DNA of 64,000 nucleotides. It comes from Warburgia ugandensis (lineage: Eukaryota; Streptophyta; Magnoliopsida; Canellales; Canellaceae). The DNA is taken from contig CP141139.1 in the NCBI GenBank assembly GCA_035236585.1, positions 40,867,217-40,931,216 of the forward strand. The letters are read 5' to 3'. Positions within the stretch are counted from its first letter, which is position 1. Each line of letters opens with the position of its first letter. Positions 11,086 through 24,009 of this stretch are shown in pieces. The notes under the pieces are model-generated. The model worked only from the letters and a program-made list of their open reading frames with translations. It was not told the origin of the DNA and ran no database searches. A program made the position numbers and the translations under genes.

Positions 11086-12087
11086 GTGAGCCACGGCCCC
11101 TGATCCCTTCCTCCCTAAGAGATCATGTATCAATCTTCTAAGATATATAGACATGCTGCCAAGGTGTCCCCTTGCCTTGCGAGGCACCCTATCTCTTAGT
11201 GTACCGGGGCTAGTGCTGTCGAATAGGCCCTATTAGTAAGGGGGAGCAAACTCAGATAACGAAGTAGAGATACTAAAGAGAGTGGTACGTGTGGCTCTTT
11301 CATCCCAAAAAGTACACTAGACATCAGCCATACAAGAACCCGAGGGGGCAATCTTCATCGTCCCCACTCGAGGCAAGGGAGAAAAAATTGATTGTCTTCT
11401 TCAAAACCAATGACACTCAGTGAGCCATGGCCCCTGATCCCTTCCTCCCTAAGAGATCATGTATCAATCTTCTAAGATATATAGACATGCTGCCAAGGTG
11501 TCCCCTTGCCTTGCGAGGCACCCTATCTCTTAGTGTACCGGGGCTAGTCTTTGTCGAATAGGCCCTATTAGTAAGGGGGAGCAAACTCAGATAACGAAGT
11601 AGAGATACTAAAGAGAGTGGTACGTGTGGCTCTTTCATCCCAAAAAGTACACTAGACATCAGCCATACAAGAACCCGAGGGGGCAATCTTCATCGTCCCC
11701 ACTCGAGGCAAGGGAGAAAAAATTGATTGTCTTCTTCAAAACCAATGACACTCAGTGAGCCATGGCCCCTGATCCCTTCCTCCCTAAGAGATCATGTATC
11801 AATCTTCTAAGATATATAGACATGCTGCCAAGGTGTCCCCTTGCCTTGCGAGGCACCCTATCTCTTAGTGTACCGGGGCTAGTGCTGTCGAATAGGCCCT
11901 ATTAGTAAGGGGGAGCAAACTCAGATAACGAAGTAGAGATACTAAAGAGAGTGGTACGTGTGGCTCTTTCATCCCAAAAAGTACACTAGACATCAGCCAT
12001 ACAAGAACCCGAGGGGGCAATCTTCATCGTCCCCACTCGAGGCAAGGGAGAAAAAATCGATTGTCTTCTTCAAAACCAATGACACTC
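11086..12087. repeat. Tandem triplication, 3 x about 334 bp
   Basis: Three head-to-tail copies start at 11086, 11420 and 11755, each opening GTGAGCCA and closing ACCAATGACACTC. Copies differ at only a few positions, for example CCACGG versus CCATGG near the start, TGCTGTCG versus TCTTTGTCG near the middle of copy 2, and AAATTGA versus AAATCGA at the end of copy 3. Such identity means a recent duplication or ongoing homogenisation. Within the unit I see no gene; a reverse-strand open frame (11417-11686) merely spans a unit. Confidence 0.95.
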
Positions 12088-13199
12088 TGTTCTAGCCTGA
12101 GATTAGAGCAATCAACTTACAAGGGAGACCCTGCTTAACCTACTTTGGGTCAATCCCAAGGAGCATGATGTTTAACATAGGTATGACTTTACGTATCCCA
12201 CTGGGCTAAAAGAAGGAAAGGGCATCCTTTTGCCCATCCAATCATACATGAGGCTAAAGCTTGATCTTTAGCAGTTGCCGTGGACAAATACATAGACATT
12301 TCACCATGGGGTATATGCCTCGGCCTCCCTCACCTCCAAAAGTATCCAAGGAGCCAGAGTTCATGACCTAATTCCTGTAGGTCAACTGCAAAAAGACGGT
12401 CGCACTTACGTAGGCAAATGAAGGTGGAACCTCAAAGGCTTCCACATTAGATACATTAATCGCACATTCAACAAGTTTGGTGCCCCCCTTTTGAAACCAA
12501 AAGTGCCTATAACAAAACCAGAAAAAGGTACTCAAAGGAGCCAAACCTGAAGCCTGAAGGTCCTCCCCTCCTCATGAGATCATCAGAAAGAAGACTCTCC
12601 CTTCAGCCAACCAGGCGAAGCAAGCAAAAAATGGATCGAAAAGTGACAATGATGAGGAGTGGTGGGCTGCATTCGTCGATTGCATCACTGACAATGACTG
12701 GACGATTGGTTGGTCAATGTATGTATGTATGGTGAGGGCTAAAGAGCCCGAGGACGAACAAAAGAAAGTAAGAAGAAGCTCTCACAGAAGCAGCAGTCAC
12801 CTCTCTTCTCTATTGACAGATCCTCTCTTCTTCCTACCCCACCCTCCTTACTCCATAGGGCCTTCCTCTTTCTTCTCTGATTCCCTTTCCCTCCTTGGAG
12901 GCAACTTCACTCATTCAAGTGGGAGAATAGACTCAACTCCCCAGCCAGCACTCAGGTGTGGTCCCCCCTCGCCTACTTCAATGAAATGGCCTACTTCAAT
13001 GGCCTCTTTCCCTTCCTGGTGTGGTCGATGGAGTGTCTTCTTCTCTTCTTCTTAGGATTAATGGATGTGGCTAAGTGCTTGTGCTGTCAGTGGCATAGTA
13101 AGGGTAGTGGAATATTCTCTTGTTTTCCCACTATATGTTCCTAGAAAGCATGCAGTTGGAGTAGTTAGTAGATATATATGTTGCAACCCCGAGGAAGCC
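12088..13199. other. Unassigned mitochondrial-like spacer
   Basis: No gene is recognised. A short segment at about 12833-12875 (CCCACCCTCCTTACTCCATA and flanks) is the inverse of part of 23085-23130, consistent with shuffled mitochondrial repeats. Open frames at 12717-13055 and 12956-13144 have low-complexity serine/proline composition and no recognisable domain. Confidence 0.3.
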
Positions 13200-15070
13200 A
13201 CCTTTGCATTATTGTCATGTTAAAGGCAGTCTTTCTAGCCAAGGGAACGCTACTATGTGGTTTCAAGAAAGATCAAAGTAGAGCGTGAGGTGCTCGGGGG
13301 GGCGAGCTTCGGGGTCACTTCAGGCAAGTTCCTTAGGCTTGTCATTTGACACCATGGGATTAAGATCGACCAATCCAAGATTGACGCTGTCGAAAAGATG
13401 CCCCTCAAAACCTGCATGAGCTCAAAAGTGTCCAAGGGCGATTGGCCTACATTGGGAAATTTATCAGCAACCTGGTTGGATGATGTCAAGCCTTCAACCG
13501 TCTCATGAAGAAAGACACACCTGGGATGAGGCTTGTAGGAAATCTTTTGAAAGCATCAAAGCATACCTCCTCAAGGCACCACTACTTGTTGCTCTGATAC
13601 TCGGTCAACCACTTATTCTCTACGTTGCCGCCCAAGAACAGTCACGTTGGGCTCTACTTGGCCAGGAAAATGAACAAGGCAAGAAAAAGGTTGTCTATTA
13701 CTTGAGCAGGACTCTTGTGGGGGCTGAGTTGAATTACTCTCTCATAGAGAAGACATGTTTAGCCTTCATTTTTGCTATACAAAAGTTCAAGCACTACCTC
13801 TTAGCTTACCTCATCCAATGCGACTCATCTCGCAAGCTGATCCATTGAAGTACATAATGTCTAGACCAGTCCTTTCTAGTCGATTAGCCAAGTGGGCCCT
13901 CAATCTTTCATAATTCTATATCACTTATGTCTCATAAAAGGCTATCAAAGGACAAGCAGTTGTAGATTTTCTCGGAGATCATCCAATCCATCCGATTGGG
14001 ATTTGCTAGAAGACTTACCCGATGAAGAAGTCTTTTTCATCGAAATTCTCCTACTGTGGAAGATGTTCTTTGATGGTGCGGCCCGACACGATGGAGCAGG
14101 CACTGGAGTCATCTTCATGTCACCACAAGGTGAAGTACTACCGCACTCTTTCACATTGTTTGAACTCTACTCCAACAACGTTGCAGAGTACCAGGCGCTG
14201 ATCGTTGGCCTTGAAATGGCCCTTGAGATGGGGATCACTAGACTTGACGTCTATGGTAGTTCAAAGCTCATCATCAACCAACTTCTCACTCACTACGATG
14301 TCAAGAAGCCGGATCTGGTGCCTTATTGCTGCTATGCAACTAAGCTTATCAAGAAGTTATAAGACATCACCCTAAACCACGTGCCGAGAGTGGAAAATAT
14401 ACAAGTAGATGCACTTGCAAATTTGGCCTCAACTTTGGCCTCGTCCAGGGGCAAGGCAATGGAAGTTCCCATTAGTGAGAGATGGATTTGACCTCCACCC
14501 CTTCAAGATGAAGAAGCAGAGGAAGAAGCTAACATGGTCTCCGTCTACCAAGTAGAAGTTGAAGATTGGCGTCAAGCCATCATTAATTACCTGCAACATG
14601 GAAGGTTACACGAAGATCAAAGGCATAGAGCAAACATCAGGCAGAGGGCACCAAAGTTCGTGTACTTCAATGATTCACCCTATTGCCGCTCCTATGATGG
14701 AATCCTGCTAAGATGCTTGTTAGAAGAGGAAGCTGTGAGAGGATGTACATGCCAGGATTTGCGAAGCTCATCAATCTGGACCTAAACTCCACTCTTAGGT
14801 CAAAAGGATGGGCTATTACTGGCCATCCATGATAAAGGATGCTATGGAACTTGCACGGAGATGCCCCACATATCAGTACCATGAGGATTTCATCCACCAA
14901 CCTCCCAAGCCCTTGCATCCAACCATGGCATCTTGGCCATTCGAGGCATGGGGTATGGATGTGATCGGACCACTTAAGCCAAAGTCGTCCGGCAAGCACC
15001 AATACATATTGGCTATTGTTCACGCCCGGACAAAGGGATCCCTAACTAAAAAGACTAAGTCTCGCCCATA
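13200..15070 (+). pseudogene. Ty3/gypsy pol fragment with two RNase H domains (Tat-type), broken
   Basis: In order, with frame changes, the sequence shows the end of the reverse transcriptase (FGVTSGKFL at about 13310), the RT-linked RNase H (ILYVAAQEQSRWALLGQENE at about 13617, VVYYLSRTLVGAELNYS), a second archaeal-type RNase H (MFFDGAARHDGAGTGVIFMS at 14064, NNVAEYQALIVGLEMAL), and integrase N-terminal to early core sequence (MGYYWPSMIKDAMELARRC at 14808, FEAWGMDVIGPL at 14940). A second RNase H downstream of the first is a hallmark of plant Tat-lineage elements. In it the usual YGDS aspartate is a serine (VYGSSKLIINQL). There is a stop at 14360 and frameshifts near 13480, 13845 and 14780. 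No LTRs flank it, and the integrase core is cut off. Confidence 0.88.
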
Positions 15071-16918
15071 CAGGCACGCATCAAGAAAACCAAGATATAA
15101 CAAGACCTCAGACAACCACACACTAGCTAAGACACAAGATTGAGCCCAACAGAACTACGGACCCTGAAAGTTGACCCATCGGCATAGAGGGCTACCTACG
15201 AAGGGGGAATGACCAGGAAGCCGAGTAGTTGTGTAGACTCCCTCCTAAACCGCGCTTGTCAGAGAGAGGGCGCTAGTATAGCTCCAAGCTTTATGCTTAA
15301 TATGGGGAGGAGGTATAGTAAGACCCTATTCCTTTGTGCCCAACCCACTCAGTAATAAGGAACTAGGAGTAATCAGTTGACACGGGGCACCATTCCTAAT
15401 AAAAAAGAGGTGATTGGTATGGGCATATTCAAGAAAATACTAACCTTGTTCAAAAACTATCTATATAGTAAAAAAAATCTTAGTAATAAGTCCGCATAAA
15501 CTTTCTCGATAGGTGGGTCGAGGTCTCAACCAGAAAAGGGAAGCCCTTGCTCTAGCTGGAGGAATTTGTGAAAATGCTAACTTCTGGTGATCTCGAAAGA
15601 AACCTGTAGAAGGCGAGTTGGAAAAAGGATGTGAGAAGCAAGCAGAAAGGTCATCTTTGAGAGGTCACCTCCACAGATATATAGGGGGGCTAAGGTAGGC
15701 CTTCCCCTACCATTCCTTCCCTGAGCCCACCTTTAGCCCTTCTATCGCGCCAGACTCTAAAGCTTCGTAGCACCCCTATTCTATTAGTTTAGTAAGGCTT
15801 AGCTTCCTTCTAGAAAAGAATGTCATACCTCTTGCTCCAACAGCTAAGGAGCTCTCATCTCTTAAGGAAAAGTGATGGAACACAGTCTCATAGCCTGTGA
15901 CTTTCACAGCTTGCTCAATGCCCCTTAAAAGCTTTGCTTTCACTCTTCTAGAGTATTCTTTAGTTAAGCTTAGCAGCAAGAACGTAAGGTGCTCCAAGAA
16001 GATCCCCGTTTTAGTCTCCACGAAGCTCGTTCGTCTATCCCGTATGAAAGTGGTTAATGTCCTTCCTTTATGAGTAACTCGGCAGTCAGTCGTCCAATCT
16101 ATTCATTTAATTCAAAACTCATAGAGGCAGATAGGCCCCTTCTCCACTTACTACACTCCCAACTAATTCTGAGAAGAGACAAACGGCAGCTTGGTCATAT
16201 ATAGGAAAAAATTACCATCAGAAAGCTTCGCTGCGAGATTCGTTTTCTCGTAAGGTAACTACCGTACAAACAACTAAAACCAAGGGCTCTTAACTCTTTT
16301 ATTCAAAACAAATAAGAAGTCAGGAATAGAGGTAGTTGAAATTAGTTTCAATGAGATTGGGTGGGTGTTTGTTAAGTATACCAACAAGAATTGCATTCCA
16401 AAAGGAGGGATTCAGGAAGGTTGCGCTTGACTTAAAAAGCGAATCTTTTCCTCGGTGACGCAGTCTAGATCAGACATGCAATCTAGCCTAACAAGCTATG
16501 GGAGTGAAAATCTTCTTTGATCTTTGCTGTGATTGGAAGTCGGAAAGGGTGAAAGCACTGAAGTACTGGCTAGGTGCTAGAAATCTAGTACATCATCTAG
16601 TGAAAGAACACTATCAATGCGCCAATTTGAAGATCACATCAGGTACTTTCGAAGCCATCCTTCTTGTTCTCTCTCTCCTTGCTACCGAGAACCCTATGAG
16701 ATGGTTAGTAACCAAGAGTATTCACTACTAATAAAAAAGGTAGGGTTGTGCGAGATGCTTGAATTGCAATGCTAGTCATAAGAAATCATTTCTAGCTAGC
16801 AAGGAGAAGGAAGCAAACAAAGAGAGCTTTGTTCTCATTTAAGGGGAGGAACGAGCGTTAAACAGGAAGACAGAATTCAACATAAACAAGATAAAGAGAG
16901 AAAGAAAAATCTTAAAAG
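15071..16918. other. Unassigned mitochondrial-like spacer
   Basis: No gene is recognised. Open frames at 15776-16021 (reverse) and 16498-16731 (forward) lack known motifs. The style (purine-rich spacers, short CTTTCTT/AAGAAAG blocks) continues that of 8.7-13 kb. The stretch ends where a TG..GACCCGGG LTR terminus begins. Confidence 0.3.
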
Positions 16919-19900
16919 TGAGAAGACCCGGGTTTTTGAAACATGATTTGTAAAGTATTTTGAAAGGCAGGGCCCTTAAGAGTGTAAAAAATTTTCGCAA
17001 AACAAAGTAGCGGAAATTCTTTTCTTTAGAACTTGTTTTGAAAACCCAAGTCACCACTTCATACATAACATAAGTATAATTTGTGTACAAAATAATATTC
17101 CATTGAAGGAATATACTTTTATTAAACTCCAGGGTCCATCCAGTGATTCACAGTACAGCCAAATCTAGTACAATACTTGTCCAAATTACATAACCCAAAA
17201 CTCACGCTCACCATACAATAAAACTCTCAACAAAGAAAAATACATGTCTTCAAGGGTATACCTTGAAGATTATTCTCTTCAAGTCTTCTATCATCTTTAG
17301 CTCCTAACTCTCCTTCCCTGTATCTGAGATATTGCAACAAGTACAATATCTCAGCAAGCAATGCTTAGTAGGGGATTCAAGAAACATAATAATTGACTAG
17401 GTAATTCCAATACTTCATAATCTCATTATCCCTCAAACATACTCTTTACTTTGTAAGTTATGTATATCTATATACATACATACCCTTCATGGGTAAACTA
17501 GTTAAATTTGTGAAAATAGTCAAATATCATTCCCAACTAAGCTGATCAATTCTATTCATTTTGAGAATTTAGTATCACAGCTAATCTTATATTGGGAATT
17601 TTCTTTCTTGGGAAATATTGGTAATATACAATTACCTAGCATTTCATTATGCTACAACATAAGGCATTTCACTATGCCTATTCTTATATGCATCATAGTG
17701 AAAAATAATCAGAAAGGTTGCCATGCTACAGTCTAATCCGTACTAGTGCGCTCGAATAACTGCACTGTTCACCACTAATACCATAATAGAAAATATTATG
17801 TCACTACCCGTATGGGGGGACAAGACTTTCACAGTGGTGGCCTTCCCATAATTGCCACCACCCGACTTTTAGCCTCTCTTTGGGCAAGTTATCATCATAT
17901 CATATCATATCATCAAATTTCAAGGAGCAAGTGGCCAAACCCTTATAACTCCTCTAGCAATAGCATTCCCCTAGACTTATGCCTATTAAAACAAACTCAC
18001 AAGCCTCCAAGCTTGTATGTAAAATAGATCTCATATATATCAGACCATATGTCTGTTTACTTAGGGCTGAAATATTTTCTAGTTCCCCATTCACTTATAG
18101 TTTAGTCCTTAACCACCTTATATGTGTTTGGTTGGATCATAAGGTTTTCGAGAGATTTAATACAAGTATTAACATTACTCTTGTCAACATAAGATCATGA
18201 GTACAATCATGTATATCTCATGTAAATGCATTCATCAAATCCTCCTACCTTTAAGGATTGATCTCTTTTCCCCAATCTTCCATGATCCTAGCTGATGTAT
18301 GTAATCTGTACATCCATACATATTGTCAATATATAAATTTTGAACAATCCTATTGATCACTAGATCTAATGTTTAGAATGATCTTTAGATCATTCAAATC
18401 TAAGTATTTTTCTATCTCTAAGTCTTTGTGTGTCCATCTCCTTGATCTTGATCTTTCATAGATCCATAGATTGATAATCTACACATGTTGATGAAGATCA
18501 AGGTCCTAGATCTTCTATCATCTAGTTCTTCTTTGATCTAAGTTCAGTTATTGGATCATCCCTATAGAGGATGATCTTGGTTTTCTTCCTTGAATCATCT
18601 TTGATCAAGGGTTTGGATTATCTAAATCTAATAAACTATACAAACATACTAATAAACATGCATACTAAGTATAATATAATATTCTTATTCTTATTATTCT
18701 TGATCATCTAAGATCTAATGAATCTTGTTTGATCATCCTTATCTTACTTACTATTTTTATTAGGGTTTGGTAATTTACTAACCTTTTATGCTCTTATTAT
18801 TATTATTCAACCAGTTAATGTGCTAGTTGAAGGTAACTTATTCAAGCCTAAATCTAGACTGCGCCTCTTATTTCCAATTGGCTAAGGCTTACTAGCTGAA
18901 TGGGTGAACACGAAGTGGTTACTTCAATCCTCATGTAAGGAGGCGTTTAGACCTCACAAATGTCAACGGAAGGTAGGGGAAGAGCGAGGCTCTATTAGCT
19001 AACCCCCTTAACCACTATGTTCATCATTCACTAGAATGACCATAGCTCAACCTTTCATAAGATTCCTATAAGCATGTTTACCCTGAGTACTCTTTCTAAT
19101 GGATTTTAATTAAGTCCATGAATATTTATAATGTCATTGATGGGGTTTATTATTCTTCTCCTAGTTTGGGCCAAGAATTTGATAATCCTTATATTGTCCT
19201 ACTAACTATAGCCCTTACTAATTAAGTCCAAAGTACTCTATTCTTATTTGTGTCATGAAACTCTACTCTCTCATTAGATTACATTTTTTTATGTTTTATG
19301 CTCTTTATCTCATAACAAGTAGATCTACTAATAACATTTAACCATAAATGAATTATAAATTCAAAGCATAAAACTACATAATTTAACACTTAATGATAAT
19401 GGGGCAAGGTACTTAAAATTACTCTAACATGATTTCCAACTAATATACCTTAATAACTCAATTTAAACTAACATGGACTTAAGGTATAATCTCATACTAT
19501 AGTATAAACTTATATGAAATTCTAGCATGGTCCTAAGTTAGAATGGCATGAAATCGTACTAAAGTGCCCCTAAGATAATTAAATCTAGCACCTTAGGATA
19601 ATAATGAAATCACATATCATGTTAAAGTCTAAATGTTATACTAGCATGCTTTATAATATAATCATATTTAAAATGCTATTATATAAAATGAAACTAATTA
19701 CATTAACATTTTTAGAAACCTTTACTTATGATCCAACCATTAGATCTTAGATCTTTTCCTTTGATTAAGGGTATTAGTTATATTTAGGGGATTTTCTTTA
19801 TTAAGGTCCAAAGATCATATTGATCTATTTTTTTCATAATCTATTCATGATTTCTTGGATTTCATTATATCAACATTCATTTTATCCATCCCAAGGATCT

Positions 19901-21838
19901 GATCACACTTGATCTCATTGATCAAGTGGTTCCCTTTGTATTTTTAGGGTTTTTCTACCATAATGGGTAGATCCATTAATATATCTCACATATGTCCAAA
20001 TAAACTATATATCACTTTATTTCAATAGTATATCATTATTAAAACATATTTTCAAGATCTGATCATCTCAGATCTTGAAGATCTAGGTAATTGGAAGCTT
20101 GTTTCTTTAATACAGAAAGTTTTTACTGAATATTATGTTCATTTTATCATTTCATCAGAAAATAGAGGTTTCAAGCTTTCCATAGCTTCTTTCCTATCTC
20201 AATTTGGAGTTCAAATGATTCCAGAATGTGATCTGGAAGTTCACAGCCCTTCCTAGGGCCTGGATTTGATCTGGGCCCAAGGAATGGACAGCCCAGATTT
20301 TTTGGGCGGAACGCACTAGGTTAGTCAGGTGCATCCACTGGGATGAACGGAAGAAGCGCCCTCAAGGGGCGTCCACGGACACGGACGGGACGAGCAGGAC
20401 GTTTGTTGTCTGTCGCCCGTAAACGGGACTATCGTCTAGCGTGTCCGCTCATGGTTTTTCTAGACGTGCCGTCATCTCGCTTGGGACGACGTCCCACATG
20501 CAGTGCACGTGCCATTTCCGACGATGCATCACATGTGTGTGTGTCTTGGACGCTGTTAGATTCGGAGATCAGACAGTCCATTCTAGACTGTCCAATCAAT
20601 CCTCTCTCAATTAAGGGCCCAAAACGTCTCTGATCATTGTGAAAATTCTACCCTAAGGGTTTTGGACCATTGTGGATCGATTGGTGTAGTCAGAATTTTC
20701 ATCTGAGCACTCTATCATCCTGAATTAAGGGTTCTCATGTTTGCTTTATTTTTACTTTTTTATTACCAAAATAAATTACAGTAAACTAAAAATTACATAA
20801 AACAGTATTAAGCATCTATAGAAAGTATTTCCACCTACCTGATTGGAGAAAAAACCTTGGTTATATGCCCAATTTAAAAAGAATACCTTGTTGATGAAGA
20901 TATGGCCTAAGATCCACCTTTCTTGCAAATTTCCGTTGCTTGAACCGTTTGATCTTAAAATTGCTTTGAGGGTTTTGTAGAATAGATATGGTGGGAAGTT
21001 TTGGATGGTGAAATTGATGAAATTAGATCTAGAACAGAGTGCCTAATTGATTTTAGTTCTCTTGTTCCAATCTAAAAAGAAAAAAGAAATTGAAAAGAGA
21101 GTTATCTCTTAGAAATTTTGGGTTTTTGGGGAGGGATCTAGGTCTAATTTTTCAGGGAGAGTGAAGAAAATTTTGTGGGGATTTTATGAGAATTTTTGGA
21201 TGGTTTTTAGGGTTGTATTTATAGGCATTTTGGTCATTTTTTCATGATTATAATATTTAATTTTTTATTATTAAATGGCATGAAAGTCTCCCATGCTCCA
21301 TTTTTTTCTTCTCCATGCTCCATTTTTCTTCCCCAAGACCAGCTGGTGTTTGTTGACCCATGAATTCATGTGGGCTGCTCACAAGATTTTTTTTTTGGGT
21401 CCCTTGTGGGCCCCACATGGTGTAAAAAGACCGTTTTGCCATTTATGTATAAAATTTTAGGTTTTATTCCCATGATCTCGGATTTGAGTGTACTTAGTGG
21501 CGTTGGATTTTTATTTCTTAGCACATTCTAAATTTTGATGTCTCATATTTTTATTTTTGGGACATTTTGATTTTTGGGTAAAATTACTATTTTACCCTTT
21601 TGTCCAAAAAATGAAGAAACTTAAGGATTTTTCATCCAAATTCAGAATTTGTCATGCTTATAGTCATTTTGAAGGGTTTGCTAAGTTTAATTTAAATTTT
21701 TCATGTCTTATTATTTGATTATACTTTTATAAAAAGTATATTCTAAATAACCCTAATATTTCAGCCTAAAATATCTGAAACTCAAACTTTATTGATTTTC
21801 TCAATCAATTACAAAAAATTGGGGTTATTATAAAAACA
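16919..21838 (-). mobile_element. Solo LTR of a long-LTR Ty3/gypsy-like element, about 4.9 kb
   Basis: Composition changes sharply here to AT-rich sequence with no coding domain. The left end reads TGAGAAGACCCGGGTTTTT and the right end TTGGGGTTATTATAAAAACA, so on the minus strand the unit starts TG..TAATAACCCC and ends CCCGGGT..CA, the layout of plant gypsy LTRs. Related ends occur at 59480 (plus) and 62627 (minus). Mitochondrial-like sequence lies on both sides. No gag or pol is present, so a solo LTR is the simplest reading. A clean 5-bp target duplication is not seen (AAAAG versus AAGTA), so the ends may be off by a few bases. A GC-rich patch at 20300-20640 gives a spurious open frame. Confidence 0.6.
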
Positions 21839-24009
21839 AAGTATGAAGCATGCACCACAGCCAAGTTCGAAAGAAAGAGCACTAGCCAGCAAGCAAGTGA
21901 GAAGGTGGAAGACTTTGATGGATAGCAGGGTTAGGCACTTGGCTTAGGAAACCACCCCTTACTGCATTCATTAAGAGTGAAAGCCTACCGAAGACTTCTA
22001 GGCAAGAAAAGGGAGGAAAGTGAGTAACTAGGGCTTACTCTGTCAACACAAGCTGTGCAGTGTAGGTAGCAGACACCTCCTCGAGCTAGGGATAATAGCT
22101 CTAACGCACGGAAGCAGTTCAGTGTCTAACTACAGTCTCGAGATAGAGACTCGGCTTAGTGATCCTCGTTCTTTGAGTCAAGTTAGTAAGTAAGAGATTC
22201 AGGTGGATTACCAGTCTTCAATTAACTGATTTGGCTACTATACCTCTCACCAGATGCGGTACTCGATTAATAGAGTAGGTCTTGATGAACCGAGTCGGCA
22301 AAGAGAGAGAATAGCACTCTCCTCACCTTCTCATACTCTAGCTAGCAAGCATGGGTGGAAAGTGAAGTTAGAAAAGGGCATGAAAGAGGGATTGAAGTCT
22401 ACAAAGAAGGACCAAGAAAATGGGATAAACCCTACATTTTATGTGTGAAATGATTGGGGGAAGTACGGTGTAACCACCTTCCTTCCCTCGTGTTTCAGAG
22501 CTTTTATTAGCTTAGTAACCATACCTGCCCCCTAGTCTTAGCGGTTAATCCCAAACAATTGAAGTGGTGAACGCTGCGGCTTGAAAGTACCTCTGAGTCC
22601 TATTTCCGTATCATTGACACAATCGAATTGAAACAATAACAATTCATGCGATAATTGAAGCACAGAATAGACAATGAAATGCTGTAATGAGAAGCTAGTG
22701 AACCAAGCAAAGAGAAAGGTAACAAACCCAATCACAGGCTTGCGACTAATCACCAAATCTCGATTCACCAACAACAATCAATGTAAGATTCTAATTCAAC
22801 CAGGGAAAAAGTGGTAAAGACCAATACAGAATAGGTGTACCGAGTTCATGAACGGATGCGTTCAACTGTGTAGGGTGAACGGATGCATTACAAAGTGACG
22901 ATACTTATGAAGTCATAGGTACTCGAAGAACAGAGTCGCTACTTAGTCCATAAATTCGTTAGCGGATACACTTGTTGCTGCTGCTTAAGCTTATGTTCTT
23001 TAATATGCTTCTTTCAAGGCGTGGCAAGAGAGCGAATTTAACTCACGAACGATCAATAAGTGAAGAAAGGCATCGATACATCGAGGACTAAGCCCTATGG
23101 AGTAAGGGGGGTGGGGAAGGAAGTGAAGAGGAAAGTCAGCTAGGAATTGCGGATAATAAGATAAGCCTTGCTTATGCCAAGCCACTCTAGTTCGTAGCGG
23201 TAGTTGTTTTATTAATTAATGCAATAAAGCTAGCACTTAAAGAATCGGAGCTAGCCAAAAGCTACGCTAGAGGGAGATCGATCTACCGGACCATAGGCGG
23301 CCGAGAATTGCAAATCAAGATCAAAATGAAGGAGGAGAAGGGATATAAATAAGTATTCATCTCATGTTCATTTTCTTTCTTCTTGCTTTCAACGCTCTTA
23401 TCCTCATTCTTGAATGGAGGAGAAAACACCCCATCTTCTATCAAATGGGCACCCTCTTGGTTCAATGGTTGTCGTACAAGTCTTTAGGCTACTGTGTGAC
23501 AGGTAGGTCCCTCCCTGGGAGTAGTATTGGATGAGTATTGGATGGAATACTTGGTTTGAGATATTGACGTACTCTTAGAACCTTTCCCAGATTCCGAGAG
23601 TTCAGTCAATGGTCCTCCGGCCCCAGGAACTAATGTTCCTTTCATGCCAAGCAACTATCTTCTACTGTTTTTGAATCACTGCACCTTTGGCTCCTTTCAG
23701 TAATGGTTACAAAAACAAGGTACATACCCTAGAACAAGCTGCTGGTTACTACCCATGCCAAAAGACTTCCCCCTGATGGGTCTCATGCGAACGCTCCTCA
23801 ATCACTTGCTTATCCGAAGCTAATCCTATGGCTTTGGGTGCAAGGCCTTACTACGTTTAGGGGGGTGGACTTGGGGCGAGTCAAGTCCCAAAGTCTACAA
23901 CAAGCACCCGAAAGTGGTTTTTTTTTATTTCGTTTTGAAAAGACTCAAGGAATGACTCATTGAATCCGAATCGACCAAGCACATGCTTTCTTATTAGGGA
24001 GAACTTTTC
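21839..24009. other. Unassigned mitochondrial-like spacer, continued
   Basis: No gene is recognised. The segment resumes the style seen before the solo LTR and shares a roughly 30-bp motif (GCCCTATGGAGTAAGGGGGG at about 23092) with 9.8 and 12.8 kb. Open frames at 22254-22448, 22538-22777, 23000-23185 and 23283-23465 have no recognisable domain. Confidence 0.35.

Noticed and set aside
11417-11686. 89-codon reverse open frame
   Set aside because: Arises from one unit of the 334-bp tandem repeat and shows no domain.
16498-16731. 77-codon open frame at the edge of the solo LTR
   Set aside because: No recognisable motif; within unassigned spacer, so not listed as a gene.
20343-20633. 96-codon arginine-rich open frame
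   Set aside because: Lies in the GC-rich part of the solo LTR and has no domain.
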